A DNA stretch of 64,000 bases from NCBI GenBank assembly GCA_019828595.1, contig JAHQRK010000004.1, positions 682,001 through 746,000 on the forward strand, in the 5' to 3' direction. The stretch is from Aphanomyces cochlioides (Eukaryota; Oomycota; Saprolegniomycetes; Saprolegniales; Verrucalvaceae). Under the pieces are notes generated by a model. The model was not told the DNA's origin and did no database searches. It saw only the letters and a list, made by a program, of their open reading frames with translations. Positions within the stretch are counted from its first letter, which is position 1. Every line of letters begins with the position of its first letter. Position numbers and translations under genes: made by a program. Below, piece after piece: positions 21,539 through 31,986 of the stretch.

Positions 21539-23348
21539 ATTGATCTAAGACCGCCCTGAATGCCGCTTGCATGATCTGCAAACGCATCAAATCGTACTCG
21601 ACCGGCCTGTCGCTTGCAGTTGCGTCAAGTGCAGCATTATGGTCATGTGGTGTCGACGAAATGTTAGACTCTTGGCGTGATTTCTCCAAACTGACTTGGG
21701 TGTCAACGAGATCATCCAGGCGGCGAGATTGGCCTTGTAGACTCCGATGCAACTCGGCATGTGTACGAAGACCAGTGACATTGGACTGTTGAAATGCTTA
21801 AACGAGCTACGAAGAAACAATACCTTATCACGAAGACAAAGAAACCGGACGAGACTCAGTGAGCTCACAATTGCGTCGCTGCGCTGCACAAAATCGTTGT
21901 CAGCAAGTGGTCGCAACATCTCAACAAGAAATGGAACGAGTTTATCTGACGACGAGTACGCATCTAGAGCCAACATCAGCACAAAGCAGATAAGTGTGTT
22001 GCACCCCAGTGTTTCGAAACTTCACTACGAATGCGATCAAGGACGACAGCGACACAGTTCGGAAACGGGCAAGTGCGAGCCAAATACGAGAGGACAACAA
22101 AGCTAGATCAACATTCAACCCAACGAAACCAAAAGGGAAAATCGTACCGACACGTTGGATCAATTGTGTCAACAAGGCGAGTCCACACTCGAAGAGCTTG
22201 AGAACGATGACTGGGCTCAAGAAATGTGACCATGGCTGTCATTACGGCCTGGAGCAGCGGGCGATAAAAGTGCCTTCCCAACCGATCTACACACTTTGAA
22301 TATCCGAACCAAGAAGTCAATCAAGAACGTACACTGAGCGTACAAGTCAACGCCAACAATTGAGTCAGAGTCCTCAAAGGATAATGGCGAGATCTGTTGT
22401 GGTTGCATCTCCTTTTCCAAGAGTTTCTTCACAATACGCATCCCATCGAGCTTGAGCGGCACTTCTGCGTGATGCAAGAAAGCTTCGGCGTATGGTGAAA
22501 CCACGTCAAGAGTGACAGAAACATCAGCTCGTGCGTCCGAAGTTACAAGCCAGTGGGCGACGACACCAATACCCGCGTCAGACCAAGATGGATTGTTCAG
22601 GTACTTCACGCCAAATTGATCGGGCAGTGCGCTCCAGAGCATACTCGTCGATTGTTCGCGCAAATCAAGAGCTAGTTCATCCTCATCGCTCTCATCGTCA
22701 GCTTCATCGTCTTCCTCAGACGGGTTCTTCGTCGAGTCTGCTGTATCTGGGCGGACGATAGCCATCCACTCATGGACAAACTGTTTCCATCTCGCAGTGA
22801 CAAGAATATGCTTGAATGGAACTCCACACCTGTCGATAGCGTCGACAGCCCGAGCGGTTTGGACACTGTCGCCTTCAGTTTGAGTAAACTTGGTTGGGTT
22901 GCGACCCAAAACCGACAAGAGGCAGCCGACCAAACTCTTTTGCTGGCGAAGAACGCTGTCATGTATCGCGGCACCTTGTGAGTTCTTTGAAAGCACGAAA
23001 GCGTCAATGAGACCGTGGACGTACGTCAACACCAGATCATCCAACTCATTATGCTCTTGCGTCTTTCGGAGGACCATAGCAAGTGCATCATCTAAGAAGA
23101 CACCACGCTTCGCATCTGACAACCCCGCGAGGACTATGACAAGCAAGATGACGTCTTCAATGTGCAGTTTGTTTACCTTGTTGCAATGCACGAAGGAGAT
23201 GCTCAAATCGTGAACGACCACCAGAGCTGACATCTTCCACTCGAATTAGCTCAAGGATCTCCATGAAGACGTGCTTGAGTCCCTCGCTTTCCATCTCGGC
23301 CAACGTAACATTGTCGCCATCGACGATCCGAGCGAGGACATTGTCCAT
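21519..23348 (-). CDS. helical-repeat protein, possibly glomulin/ALF4 (Kinetochor_Ybp2) family
   Basis: Starts MDNVLARIVDGDNVTLAEME at 23348. A GTAAAC donor after LLRALQQ joins to DAKRGVFLDDALAMVLRK. The body is all-helical (ELDDLVLTYVHGLIDAFVLS, RQQKSLVGCLLSVLGRNPTK, FKHILVTARWKQFVHEWMAI) with an acidic insert EEDDEADDESDEDELALD. C-terminal exons read VLKLFECGLALLTQLIQRVG, LVPFLVEMLRPLADNDFVQR, SLSLVRFLCLRDK, then SNVTGLRTHAELHRSL and VEYDLMRLQIMQAAFRAVLD. The LRPLADN / LVRFLCLRDK / MRLQIMQAAFRAVLD pattern recalls the glomulin/ALF4 C terminus, which inhibits cullin-RING ligases; this is a tentative recognition. The splice pattern between 22300 and 21980 is uncertain. Divergent from the Sen15-like gene with only 36 bases between the two ATGs. 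Confidence 0.45.
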
Positions 23349-23384
23349 GATCCGGATAAGCTAAATTGTTAAATTGGCGCCGAA

Positions 23385-23920
23385 ATGCTGGTGACACTCG
23401 GCCATGCGTCCATCGATGATCAAATTGACCTGGCATCGAGAGATGCTTGGAACCAAGCGTTTCCTCATGTCCCCCGACATGTCCATGATGTACGTGACTG
23501 CTGCATGTCTGCTTATGAATGCCTCGTCTAGATCTGGATCGACCTCGTCGTTCGAAAAGGCATGCAACAATGGTCGCTTTTCCAAGAAGAGGATCACGAC
23601 GCGTACTTCCTTGTTGGCCACATATCGAAGCGTGCAATGAGTGACGGCAAGCTCGTTCTTCACGCTGCTGCACTTGATTACGAAGATCCCATCGTCGTAT
23701 TCTGTAAACGAGAGACATCGTCAATTGATATGCGAGAGTAAGTCTTTGCAATCTCCCTCAAGTGCAATGGATTCACGATTGTCAATATAGCATTGGCCGC
23801 ATCCGCTCTGCGCTCTTTGCTACGGATGCGCCGTCAATTCGACACATTTATGTTGCTCTGGCAGCGCAATCGCCACAAAGCATCAGTTATTACGCCGCTC
23901 AGGACAGCCTCGTGGTATAA
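23385..23920 (+). CDS. Sen15-like tRNA-splicing endonuclease subunit (tentative)
   Basis: Three exons: 23385-23489, 23532-23737, 23791-23920, with introns of 42 and 53 bases (GTACGT...TCTAG and GTAAGT...ATAG). All phases agree, giving 146 residues. The sequence runs MLVTLGHASIDDQIDLASRD, IWIDLVVRKGMQQWSLFQEE, GKLVLHAAALDYEDPIVVFC, IGRIRSALFATDAPSIRHIY and ends SPQSISYYAAQDSLVV. The strand-helix pattern (YVDLV..KxW..., a short IRSAL helix, then xIYVALAAQ) resembles Sen15, a structural subunit of the tRNA-splicing endonuclease. No catalytic residues are expected in Sen15. The family is a motif-level guess, but the exon structure is solid: the antisense frame in the same place does not splice coherently. 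Confidence 0.5.
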
Positions 23921-23940
23921 ACAATTATGCATTTCACGTC

Positions 23941-26070
23941 TTACAAGTTGGATTGACCAACGTAAATGACATTGCGGCTCAAACACAACTCGACCACATC
24001 CAAAAGCGCGGCTTCCAAATGGCGCTTGAACTTGACGGCATCTGTGTTTGGATCCGTGTTGTAGCACGTGATGGCAAAGTTGATTCGGTCGGGTTGAAGA
24101 GCGTAGCAGACACCATAGCCATCATCGTACATCGCAGAGAAGCCGCCCCAAATTGGACTAGCACCAGGAGCGCCACTGATGTTGGATGTACTCAAGCGGT
24201 ATCGCTTCGAGAGGTCATACGCCTTGTCCGTGAAGAGTGACGGGCGAGGCGTGATGCCAGACATTTCAGAGACGATCATGAGACCCATCAAGTGGCGGTC
24301 AATGCCTTGGCCGGTCAAACTGTTCTTGAGAACTTCACCATGACGAGCCAATGCTTTTTGCAAGGCATCCCACTTGACGGACACCTACAACCCGTGTCAT
24401 GCCACCGATTCATCATGGTCCAACTGGTTACCTCAGCATTGCTTTCCATCGTCTTGACGAATTCAAGCGACTCGTTGGTGAGTGAGCGAACAGTTTCCGT
24501 GCGGCCGTGATAAAAGAGACGCGTGTGCGCAGTTTCGTAGACGGCCGGCACGAACTTGTACATCTTGTAATGCGCCAGTTGAATGGCCATTTGGATGAAG
24601 TAGTCGGGCGAGAGTTTGTATCGCTTGAGGAACGCATGGCCATAATGCTGGAAAAGCAACGTCGTCAAGTCACTTGCCTACGACCCAAGTCAGCATAGTG
24701 TCCATGACGAATATCTCTACTTGGATCAATTTACTAATGGCTGCCGACGCACATTCGATTGCTGTGAGCGCATTGTTGTCAATCTTCCATTTCAATCGAC
24801 GTGGCTTTTGCTTTGGTGCGCCGACAATCGTCTTCTTTCCAAAGTATTGCTTGAAGTTGTCATTCACGTACTTGGCGCAGTAGGCAAAGATTCGCACAAC
24901 GACCAGAGCATCGGCCCATGCATGTTGGCCGTTGATACCAGTGCGGGCGTTTTCGTGCACGACAAAGACAATGGGCTTGTCGTACCAACTACAACATTGT
25001 GAACACTAGCCGCGGACAAGACAACATTACCGGTTGCGACCATCGCCCAAAAGGCAGTTGTGCGCCACTTGGTCTTGATTTGCAGGAGACGTCTCATCAA
25101 GCGCAACGACGAAGAGAGCTTTTTGAATGATCTCAAGCGATTCTTTGTTGCAAGGATCCAAGTCAATGAGATACTTACGAGCCTAGATCGGAGATGTTAA
25201 TCATCATGGAGCGTCTCAAGACGTACCTTTGCCCAGTTCGTGCGGTTCTCTGACGTCAAGACACTCACTGGAGGATAACGTTCCATGTCGAAGAGACCTG
25301 TAGCTTCAGCACGGACAGCTTCAAAGCCGCTATTGGATCAGAGTTAGAAGACATCTCGAAGATGGAATGCGTACTTGACCAATTCCGTCAAGGGAAGAGT
25401 GTTGCCCTTCTCGTCAATGACATCCATCACCCATACACAATTGTTACGCATGACGACGATATGGCGCTGGTTGTGCTCGTAGACTTCCATTTCATCGCAC
25501 TCTTCGCCAGGAATCACGCAAGAGTTGAAGAAACGGGCATATTGGTACATGCAAAGGGGTCTGCCACCCATTTTCTCCGGAGGAATCGCTTCCCTACATG
25601 CAAAAATGTCAGTCTCTTGTTCCCACATACTAGTCTATCTTAACATACGCCAAGTATTCTCGGCGGTATTGCAACAACGCGTCGGTAAAAATCGCCGCCG
25701 CTTCGCATTGACTCATTTCGCGGGGTCCCCAATTGCCAGGAACAACACCAAACCAATTGATATTGATCGCCGACGGATAGCGTGGTTTCATGTATCCAAA
25801 GGTTTCCCACCATTCTTCCAACCAGTTGCGCTCAGATCCTGCGCGTTCTTCAAGAATAGCTTGCAACTGGGGGCCGATTCCATGGAGGAAATCATGGCAC
25901 ACGCCTTTCGTGTGTTCCAACTCGGCGGGGGTCAAAAGCGGCTCGACACTCTTAATATACGCTTCCAGCGTCTGTTCCAGAGATGGAAGAGGCAGTGGCG
26001 GTAGCTCGTCTTGGTACTGGAACGTCTTCTCCGTCGGCTTTGGCGCTTTCGTGCTCATCCTCCGGCTCAC
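23941..26070 (-). CDS. carnitine/choline O-acyltransferase family protein
   Basis: Transfers acyl groups between CoA and carnitine. The first exon begins MSRRMSTKAPKPTEKTFQYQ (a second Met at 26058) and contains LPPLPLPSLEQTLEAYIKSV, the usual N-terminal signature, and NWLEEWWETFGYMKPRYPSA. Then come GGRPLCMYQYARFFNSCVIP, LTSENRTNWAKARKYLIDLD, NGQHAWADALVVVRI (catalytic His), YKMYKFVPAVYETAHTRLFY, GRTETVRSLTNESLEFVKTM, GQGIDRHLMGLMIVSEMSGI and TSNISGAPGASPIWGGFSAM. At least seven exons separated by short introns. The protein ends VYVGQSNL-like (VIYVGQSNL): S-N-L is a plausible weak peroxisomal targeting tripeptide, which would favour a peroxisomal carnitine acetyltransferase. The stop at 23941 is 20 bases from that of the Sen15-like gene. 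Confidence 0.92.
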
Positions 26071-26143
26071 TTTTCGATTCTGCGGTTGACCTTTCGAGGA
26101 GGATAGATAATAGTGCTATTACAATTACGTAGAGCTATTTCTA

Positions 26144-26653
26144 CAGATAAGACCATTTACCCATTACATTACTTTAGAAAAGACTACCCAGCATGGTGGT
26201 GGGTATTTGACGGGCGTGTTTGGATGTTTGGATAGATTGCATTCCAATCTGACTGATGGGATTGCTTTATGATTTCTCTGACGACACTTTAGACCACAAC
26301 AACGATAAGCATCACACCATGCGAGAGACGTCAGACATCCGCCCAGAAAATTGCGCTCACCGGAGCGAAGCGAAGGTCGAGTGTAAAATTTTCTGCAGGC
26401 GGATGACTCGGAGGAACGAGCCCCAAACGTGCACCAAAAAGGGATTTCTTTATTCATCTCACGTCGGGAAGGCGGCAGGTAGGCCGTTAGGCCGTGCCGC
26501 CACCCGGACGAACCTTCTCGCCAACTGTGGGGCAATTCTATCAGTCAGATTGGAAAGCAATCTATCCAAACATCCAAACACGCCCGTCAAATACCCACCA
26601 CCATGCTGGGTAGTCTTTTCTAAAGTAATGTAATGGGTAAATGGTCTTATCTG
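26144..26653. repeat. MITE-like element with about 125-base terminal inverted repeats
   Basis: The left arm starts CAGATAAGACCATTTACCC at 26144 and its reverse complement ends at 26653. The arms, which include GGGTATTTGACGGGCGTG, are almost identical for about 125 bases, and the roughly 260-base centre encodes nothing recognisable. No target-site duplication is obvious at the ends chosen, so the class is open (fold-back or old MITE). Confidence 0.75.
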
Positions 26654-27109
26654 CATGGTGAAATCAAGTCATTTTTATAAGATTTCTGTCTAGTCAACAA
26701 AATATTTGACCAATCAGAACTCGCGGATCCAACTTCAAACAGAAGGAGGCTGACGATGGACCGGCTGTGGATTGTGTACGACGCCGCGACGATGCGGGAC
26801 ACGAGACAGTACTGTGCATGGGCAAACAACGAGGACAACTCTGATGCACGATGTCGACGACAGGACGACATCTTGGAACTTTAGCCATCTCATGATGGAT
26901 GGTGGATCTCGGAGAATTCGAGCTCAACAACCGCGAGTGACCATACAATTTGTAGTAAAAACAGAGTGTGTGGAAGCTGAGAGGCCAGCATTTGTCAAAG
27001 CGTCGACTGCGCCATTTTGTCCACGAAGGACTGAGAGCACGAGGCAGATTGCATCGTGCACGTGCAAAAAAAAGTGTTGAGCTCCTCTACCAGCCACATA
27101 CTGCTTCAA
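26654..27109. other. intergenic, nothing firm
   Basis: Contains a CCAATCAG box at 26711-26718. Several overlapping short frames on both strands look like chance. I see no supported gene. Confidence 0.4.
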
Positions 27110-27468
27110 CTATGAACTTTCGATACCATAACGTCGTGTTGGAGCCATGTCTTCTCGAGGAGGTGCAGTCAGGTAAACTCGTTGAGCGATCTTGACTTGG
27201 AGCAGCCCCATGCAGTTAATAACACCTAAGAGATGAGTCACTTCGCCCCAGAGAGTGTGTCGAGTGAAGAGAAGTTGTTCCAACTTTGAACGAACCAACA
27301 CAACTCTTGACCTCGTTTTCTTATCCTCCTCAGAGTTGAGACTGAAGGGGAGGGAGTGCATAGGCTCTCCGTGGGTCCTAGACGTGAATGGGGTTTAATG
27401 GGGTGCAGGAAGATGATCGAGGAGAGAGCGACGGGCACGATCACAGCGAATATCAAAAGACTGCCCAT
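27110..27468 (-). CDS. possible small membrane-anchored or secreted protein, unknown
   Basis: One frame begins MGSLLIFAVIVPVALSSIIF at 27468, a signal anchor. A second frame reads EEDKKTRSRVVLVRSKLEQL, HTLWGEVTHLLGVINCMGLL, then PPREDMAPTRRYGIESS with a stop at about 27110. They probably belong to one gene joined by a short intron near 27350-27400, but no donor/acceptor pair gives a fully clean phase. Alternatively the second frame starts on its own at 27361 (MHSLPFSLNSEEDK), giving 83 residues. It lies immediately downstream of Rpt2 on the same strand. Confidence 0.4.
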
Positions 27469-27482
27469 GAATTCCTCGTGGA

Positions 27483-28847
27483 TTACAAGTACAAGCCTTC
27501 TGGGATGTTGGCCTTCTTCTTGTAGAGCGCCTTTTCCTTGGCTTTTCTGAAATCGGCTTGAGTAACACGCATGCGGCGTTCTCGGAGGGCCAAGAGGCCG
27601 GATTCCGTGCAGACAGCCTTGATATCAGCCCCGGATAATTCATCCTTTGACATGATAAATTCTTCCAAGTCGACATCTTCGGCCAGACTCATACGACTTG
27701 TGTGAATGGCGAAAATGCGACGCTTTGTCTTGACATCAGGCAACGGGAATTCAATCTTACGATCGATACGACCGGGACGGATCAAAGCAGGATCCAAGCT
27801 TTCGATTGCGTTCGTCGCCATGATCACCTAGCAAACGCATCAGCTTCTATTGACCAACTAAAAGCTTACCTTGACGTCGCCTCGCTCATCAAAACCATCC
27901 AATTGATTCAGCAACTCCAACATGGTACGTTGAATTTCGCGAGTACCGCCGCTGCTCGAGTCGTAACGCTTGGAACCGACGGCATCGATTTCATCAATAA
28001 AGACAATCGAAGGAGCATGGTCGTCAGCGACGCGGAACATTTCGCGCACCAATTTAGGACCATCCCCGAGGTACTTTTGAATCAATTCAGAGCCGACGAC
28101 ACGCAAAAAGGTGGCAGAGGTTTGGTTAGCGACGGCTTTGGCCAACAAAGTTTTGCCCGTACCAGGCTCACCGTACAAGATGACACCCTTTGGAGGTCGA
28201 ATACCAATCCCTTCGTAGAGTTCAGGATGTGTCAAGGGCAATTCAACGGCTTCCTTGATTTCTTGAATTTGTTGATCCAAACCACCGATATCGGCGTAAG
28301 ATTCAAGAGGCGCTTTGTCCACTTTCATGACGCTTACCATGGGATCTGTGTCGTTTGACAAGATACCAACGACTGACATGACCTTGTTGTGCAAAAGTAC
28401 CGAGCAGCCGGCTTCGAGCATGTCTTGATTCACAAACGACATGACGCTCACGTAGTACTCAGGGCCGACGCTCGAGGAGACGATGGCGTGATTGTCATCG
28501 ATCATTTCTTCTAAGGTACCGACACCCATGGGCGTGCCACGAAGGTCATCGACCTTTGAACGCTCTTCTTCTTCCTTTTCTTGTTTCGGCTTCATGACTT
28601 CTTGGTTCTTGATGAATTCCTCTTCCATGAGCAAGAAATCCTTGATGCGTTCCAATTTGAGCAGACGCAACTTGCATTTGGCGGTGGGGAAGACGGCAGG
28701 AATACGGGTCGCTGCGGCTGGACCCTTCTTCTTCTTACGCTTGCGCGTCATCGCACCCCCGCGGGGTTCAAACTTCTTTTTCTTGGGCTGATCGTCCTTC
28801 TTCTCGCCCTTCTTGCTTCCAGGGAGCCCGCTCTGTCCTTGCCCCAT
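27483..28847 (-). CDS. RPT2: 26S proteasome regulatory subunit 4 (Rpt2, PSMC1)
   Basis: An AAA ATPase of the 19S base that unfolds substrates and opens the 20S gate. Seen: N-terminal MGQGQSG (N-myristoylation signal typical of Rpt2), a basic region ([20 protein letters not shown]), coiled coil ([20 protein letters not shown]), OB domain ([20 protein letters not shown]), Walker A GEPGTGKT, Walker [15 protein letters not shown] region [20 protein letters not shown], and a C-terminal GLYL, the HbYX motif. One 42-base intron (27828-27869, GTAAGC...GCTAG). The frame is open upstream to 28946, but MGQGQSG at 28847 is the conserved start. Full length (about 440 residues). Confidence 0.97.
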
Positions 28848-28964
28848 ATTTGCTTCGACCAAGAATTGCTCCCAAGATCTTGTACTCCGCAAATTCAGTC
28901 TTCCTTCGAACTTCGATTCTTCTCCAACGCAGTATACAAACTCCAAGTTGAACCTTCCAAGACA

Positions 28965-29090
28965 TTCTATTGGCTACTGGAAAGTCTATCTTTCCTATTA
29001 TTGGCTGAAATAAAAATTTCTACATACTCTGATTGGCTATAAATAATTATAAAATAAATTAAATTAATTTTATGAAATATTTGATTGGCT
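28965..29090. promoter_or_regulatory. cluster of four ATTGGCT (inverted CCAAT) boxes upstream of Rpt2
   Basis: ATTGGCT occurs at 28969, 29000, 29032 and 29084, spaced about 30-50 bases apart in AT-rich DNA, 120-240 bases upstream of the Rpt2 ATG. In eukaryotes CCAAT is bound by NF-Y; that it acts so here is inference. Confidence 0.55.
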
Positions 29091-29226
29091 AATAATAAAA
29101 TATGAATTTCGGTTTTATGGATAGGAAGATGGCGGAGAGGAATGGCACCACGCTCTGGCGTTGCGATGGAAATGGAATAAGAAATTAAGTTTAACATGCA
29201 AAACTGGAGCCACGCGTGACATTAAC

Positions 29227-30813
29227 CTATTGCTGGAGTCGCTCCATGATTTGCTTGAAGAACGCCGGCGTGACTTCAAACAAGTTGCGCAAGATTGTGT
29301 CTTGATTGTTGGCGACGACGGATGTGTCGGTGTATTGGTCCATGATGACCTTGATGCACCACATAAACTCGGTGGATTGCACACCAGCTTCGGAAGCGTC
29401 ACGGAGCATGATGCCAATGCTCAAGTTACGGCGCACATAGGAAGGAGTGGGCGGCCAGCTTGGGTCATCATTGACACTTCGAGACGAAATATACACGCTG
29501 CGATCTTCTTGGCGGCGCTTGATCGCATGAATCCGCTCCGACTTGACTTTTGAGTTGCCATTCTTGTCTGGATGAGGCAACGTCAAGTTGAGGATCGCAC
29601 GAGTGTACTTGCAATCGTTGTCGATCGTGTCGAGGATCTCATATGAGTCGGTGAATGGGAAGTCCAAGTTGAATTGGCGCGACGTGAACATTTCCCAGAC
29701 CTTGTCGCCGGCGTCGGCAAAGTTAAGGCGAGGCAACGTCTGGCGCGAGTAGACATTGATCGCATCTTTGCTGATTTCGTATTGCACGGTCATGCCAAGG
29801 TATGTCATGTTGGGCACAGCCGGGGCGTTGAAGAGCTTCTCGCCATAAATCATACTGTCCTTGCACATTTGCAAGCCTTCCTCCGATATCTTGACGAGAG
29901 ATTCGCGAAAGGACACTGTCGGGAGTTGGAAGAACGACGATGGCATGGTTGGAGGAGGCATGATAGCAGGTGCGGGTGGAGCAGACATGCCCATCGAAGG
30001 AGATGACGTGAGCATTTTGTTGAGGGAAGGAGCGTTGAGCAATGGTTGCTTCGTGAAGTAGTCTTGAAGGCGTTGGATGAACTTCATTTGCTCCATGAGT
30101 GTCTTGCGGAGGAATTCGTTCTCTTGGTCCACACGTGCGCGGATTTCAGCATGTTGCTCGGCTTCTTGCTTCCAGCCAATTTCGGTGTCGTGTTCGGAAG
30201 GTTCAGAGCTCTGCAAGACTTCTATTTGTTCCTTCAAATCCTTAACCTTTTCGCGGAGAGCCACCAACTCATCCTTTTGACGTTGACGATGTTTGCGGGC
30301 AGCTTTGGCAATTTGCGCACGTCGACGCGCCTTTGGATCTTCCGAGTTTTCATCGCCACCCTTGGAGGAAGACGGACTGTCTGGTGCTTCTTGCACGGAG
30401 AGGGTTTCACTCGGCGGTGCTTTGCGCTTGCGCGTGGCAGCCGGTTTCGCCTTGGAGGCTTTGGGCGCTGACGAAGCAGCCGGCATGGGTGAATGGGTCG
30501 CGGACGACGAAAGCGATTGCATGCCACTTCCACTGCTTTGCGAATGCATGACGGGGGATTGCGTCATGTAGCTTGGTTGGCTCATGTAGCTATTCGCTTG
30601 GTCGTAGCTGGGCGGTCCCAAATCATAGCTCGACGTCATCGGGGGCATGCCGCCCATGTTGAGTTGCGGGAGGCCGGGAATGCCCATGCCATTTCCACCC
30701 ATTGGGAGATGTCCGCCCATGTGACTTCCATTGTAATGTCCATGCTGATGTTGGTTCGGATGGCCGTGCGGGTGTCCGCCGCCGCCCATCTGATGACTTC
30801 CATATCGATCCAT
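29227..30813 (-). CDS. bZIP transcription factor with non-canonical basic region
   Basis: One uninterrupted frame of 528 residues. The N-terminal 155 residues are Gly/His/Met- and Ser-rich (activation-type, low complexity). The basic region ARRRAQIAKAARKHRQRQKD is followed by heptads VALREKVKDLKEQIEVL and, further on, a leucine-containing helix (ENEFLRKTLMEQMKFIQRLQ). The canonical N-x7-R signature is altered: the Asn position is Ile (I-A-K-A-A-R-K-H-R). The C-terminal half (about residues 315-528) looks like a START/PAS-sized folded domain (MTYLGMTVQYEISKDAINVY, VWEMFTSRQFNLDFPF, FMWCIKVIMDQYTDTSVVAN) of a kind that oomycete bZIPs often carry; I cannot name it. Nuclear, DNA-binding by inference. 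Confidence 0.85.
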   Translation of the reverse strand: MDRYGSHQMGGGGHPHGHPNQHQHGHYNGSHMGGHLPMGGNGMGIPGLPQLNMGGMPPMTSSYDLGPPSYDQANSYMSQPSYMTQSPVMHSQSSGSGMQSLSSSATHSPMPAASSAPKASKAKPAATRKRKAPPSETLSVQEAPDSPSSSKGGDENSEDPKARRRAQIAKAARKHRQRQKDELVALREKVKDLKEQIEVLQSSEPSEHDTEIGWKQEAEQHAEIRARVDQENEFLRKTLMEQMKFIQRLQDYFTKQPLLNAPSLNKMLTSSPSMGMSAPPAPAIMPPPTMPSSFFQLPTVSFRESLVKISEEGLQMCKDSMIYGEKLFNAPAVPNMTYLGMTVQYEISKDAINVYSRQTLPRLNFADAGDKVWEMFTSRQFNLDFPFTDSYEILDTIDNDCKYTRAILNLTLPHPDKNGNSKVKSERIHAIKRRQEDRSVYISSRSVNDDPSWPPTPSYVRRNLSIGIMLRDASEAGVQSTEFMWCIKVIMDQYTDTSVVANNQDTILRNLFEVTPAFFKQIMERLQQ

Positions 30814-31986
30814 TGCTCCACCTGACGCGCTTCAATGATTAGTAAGCGATTGCGCGAGACGACGTAGCCGCTTGATTACGAATCAAATTGGCAAATGAAG
30901 CGAAGAACGCGGCTCAACCGCTCTTTGTATACAAATTCCAAGTCAAACCGAACTTTCCGACCCCTTCCCCTTTAAAAATCAGCCAATCAGAGACCAGAAT
31001 TTCAGCTACTTACGTCACGGTGACATCTGGGCGACGCCCCTGCCACCGATATTATTATATTCCGATCACCACCTATACAAATTGCAAGATAATATTCGAC
31101 TAGTAGAATAAAAATAGATTCAACTTTCTGCAAATCCGCATCTTTTGTTTTAAACAATGTTTGGTTCGCCCCTTTTTGATCGCGTCCATGATTGCTCCGT
31201 CGTAATAAGACGGAAATTTTTGGCTCCTCGCAAGAGATTGATCGACATCTGAGCACGACAAGAGCGTATCGAGGAGGCTTTTTCGCTGGAACGGACACAT
31301 CACGGGTGGTCATGCGTTGGTACGATAGAACGACGCAGACCGTGCGTGCTTGGGATGTGGGTTGTGTTGCGGATTTGCTTTAAAGTGTGCAAGTGTTTTA
31401 AACACTGCAACCAACATTCCTCGCTGACCATTCATATTGTCTGGTTCGCCCAGCTGGAAAAAGAATCAAGTTAGCCAGCCGGTTAAAAGACTCCTTATCC
31501 GGATTAACGGTCTTCCAAGGGTTTCCTTCTTATCCTGCCAAGTCCATCGTCTTGTTTACCAACAGGAGAACCACAAGGATGGCGTTGTAGCTCTATACTC
31601 TAAGCCTTGGACAATATGACGGTCAACACTAAGCTCCTATCAATTTAGTAGCAAGATCCAATCAAGGTCAAAGACCTTTTCAAATCTCGACAAATCCCCT
31701 TGCATTATTAGAATCCGGATAAACGTATTCTTAACCGGATTGACACCGGATACGAAATTTGATATCCGGATTTCTTGTCGATGAGAATTCGTATGGATGA
31801 GAGCCACCGATTGGTCATATTTCAATAGGACGGAGGACATAGTTTACGTTAATCAAGTATAATTCTATGCTTTGGTATTGACGAATGTTCTCCTGGTGGT
31901 GAGAAAGGACGGAGGAAGATGCATGGTGATGTCGTCGTGCGAGGAGTGTCGGCTGGAAAGATTGAGGTGGAGAAAGAGAGTTTGCC
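30814..31986. promoter_or_regulatory. divergent promoter region between the bZIP and PheRS genes, with repeats
   Basis: No gene. CCAATCAG at 30983-30990 lies 170 bases upstream of the bZIP start. ATTGGTC at 31810 lies 175 bases upstream of the PheRS start. Between them are several copies of the near-palindrome ATCCGGAT (about 31496, 31712, 31758) with related ACCGGAT copies (31736, 31750). The 31490-31770 stretch has weak inverted symmetry and could be a decayed MITE. An AGTGTTTTAAACACT palindrome lies at about 31392-31406. Confidence 0.5.

Noticed and set aside
23361..23663. 100-residue minus-strand frame, at first taken as an exon upstream of the glomulin-like gene
   Set aside because: The plus-strand Sen15-like gene across the same bases splices in three matching phases, whereas the minus frame has no coherent continuation.
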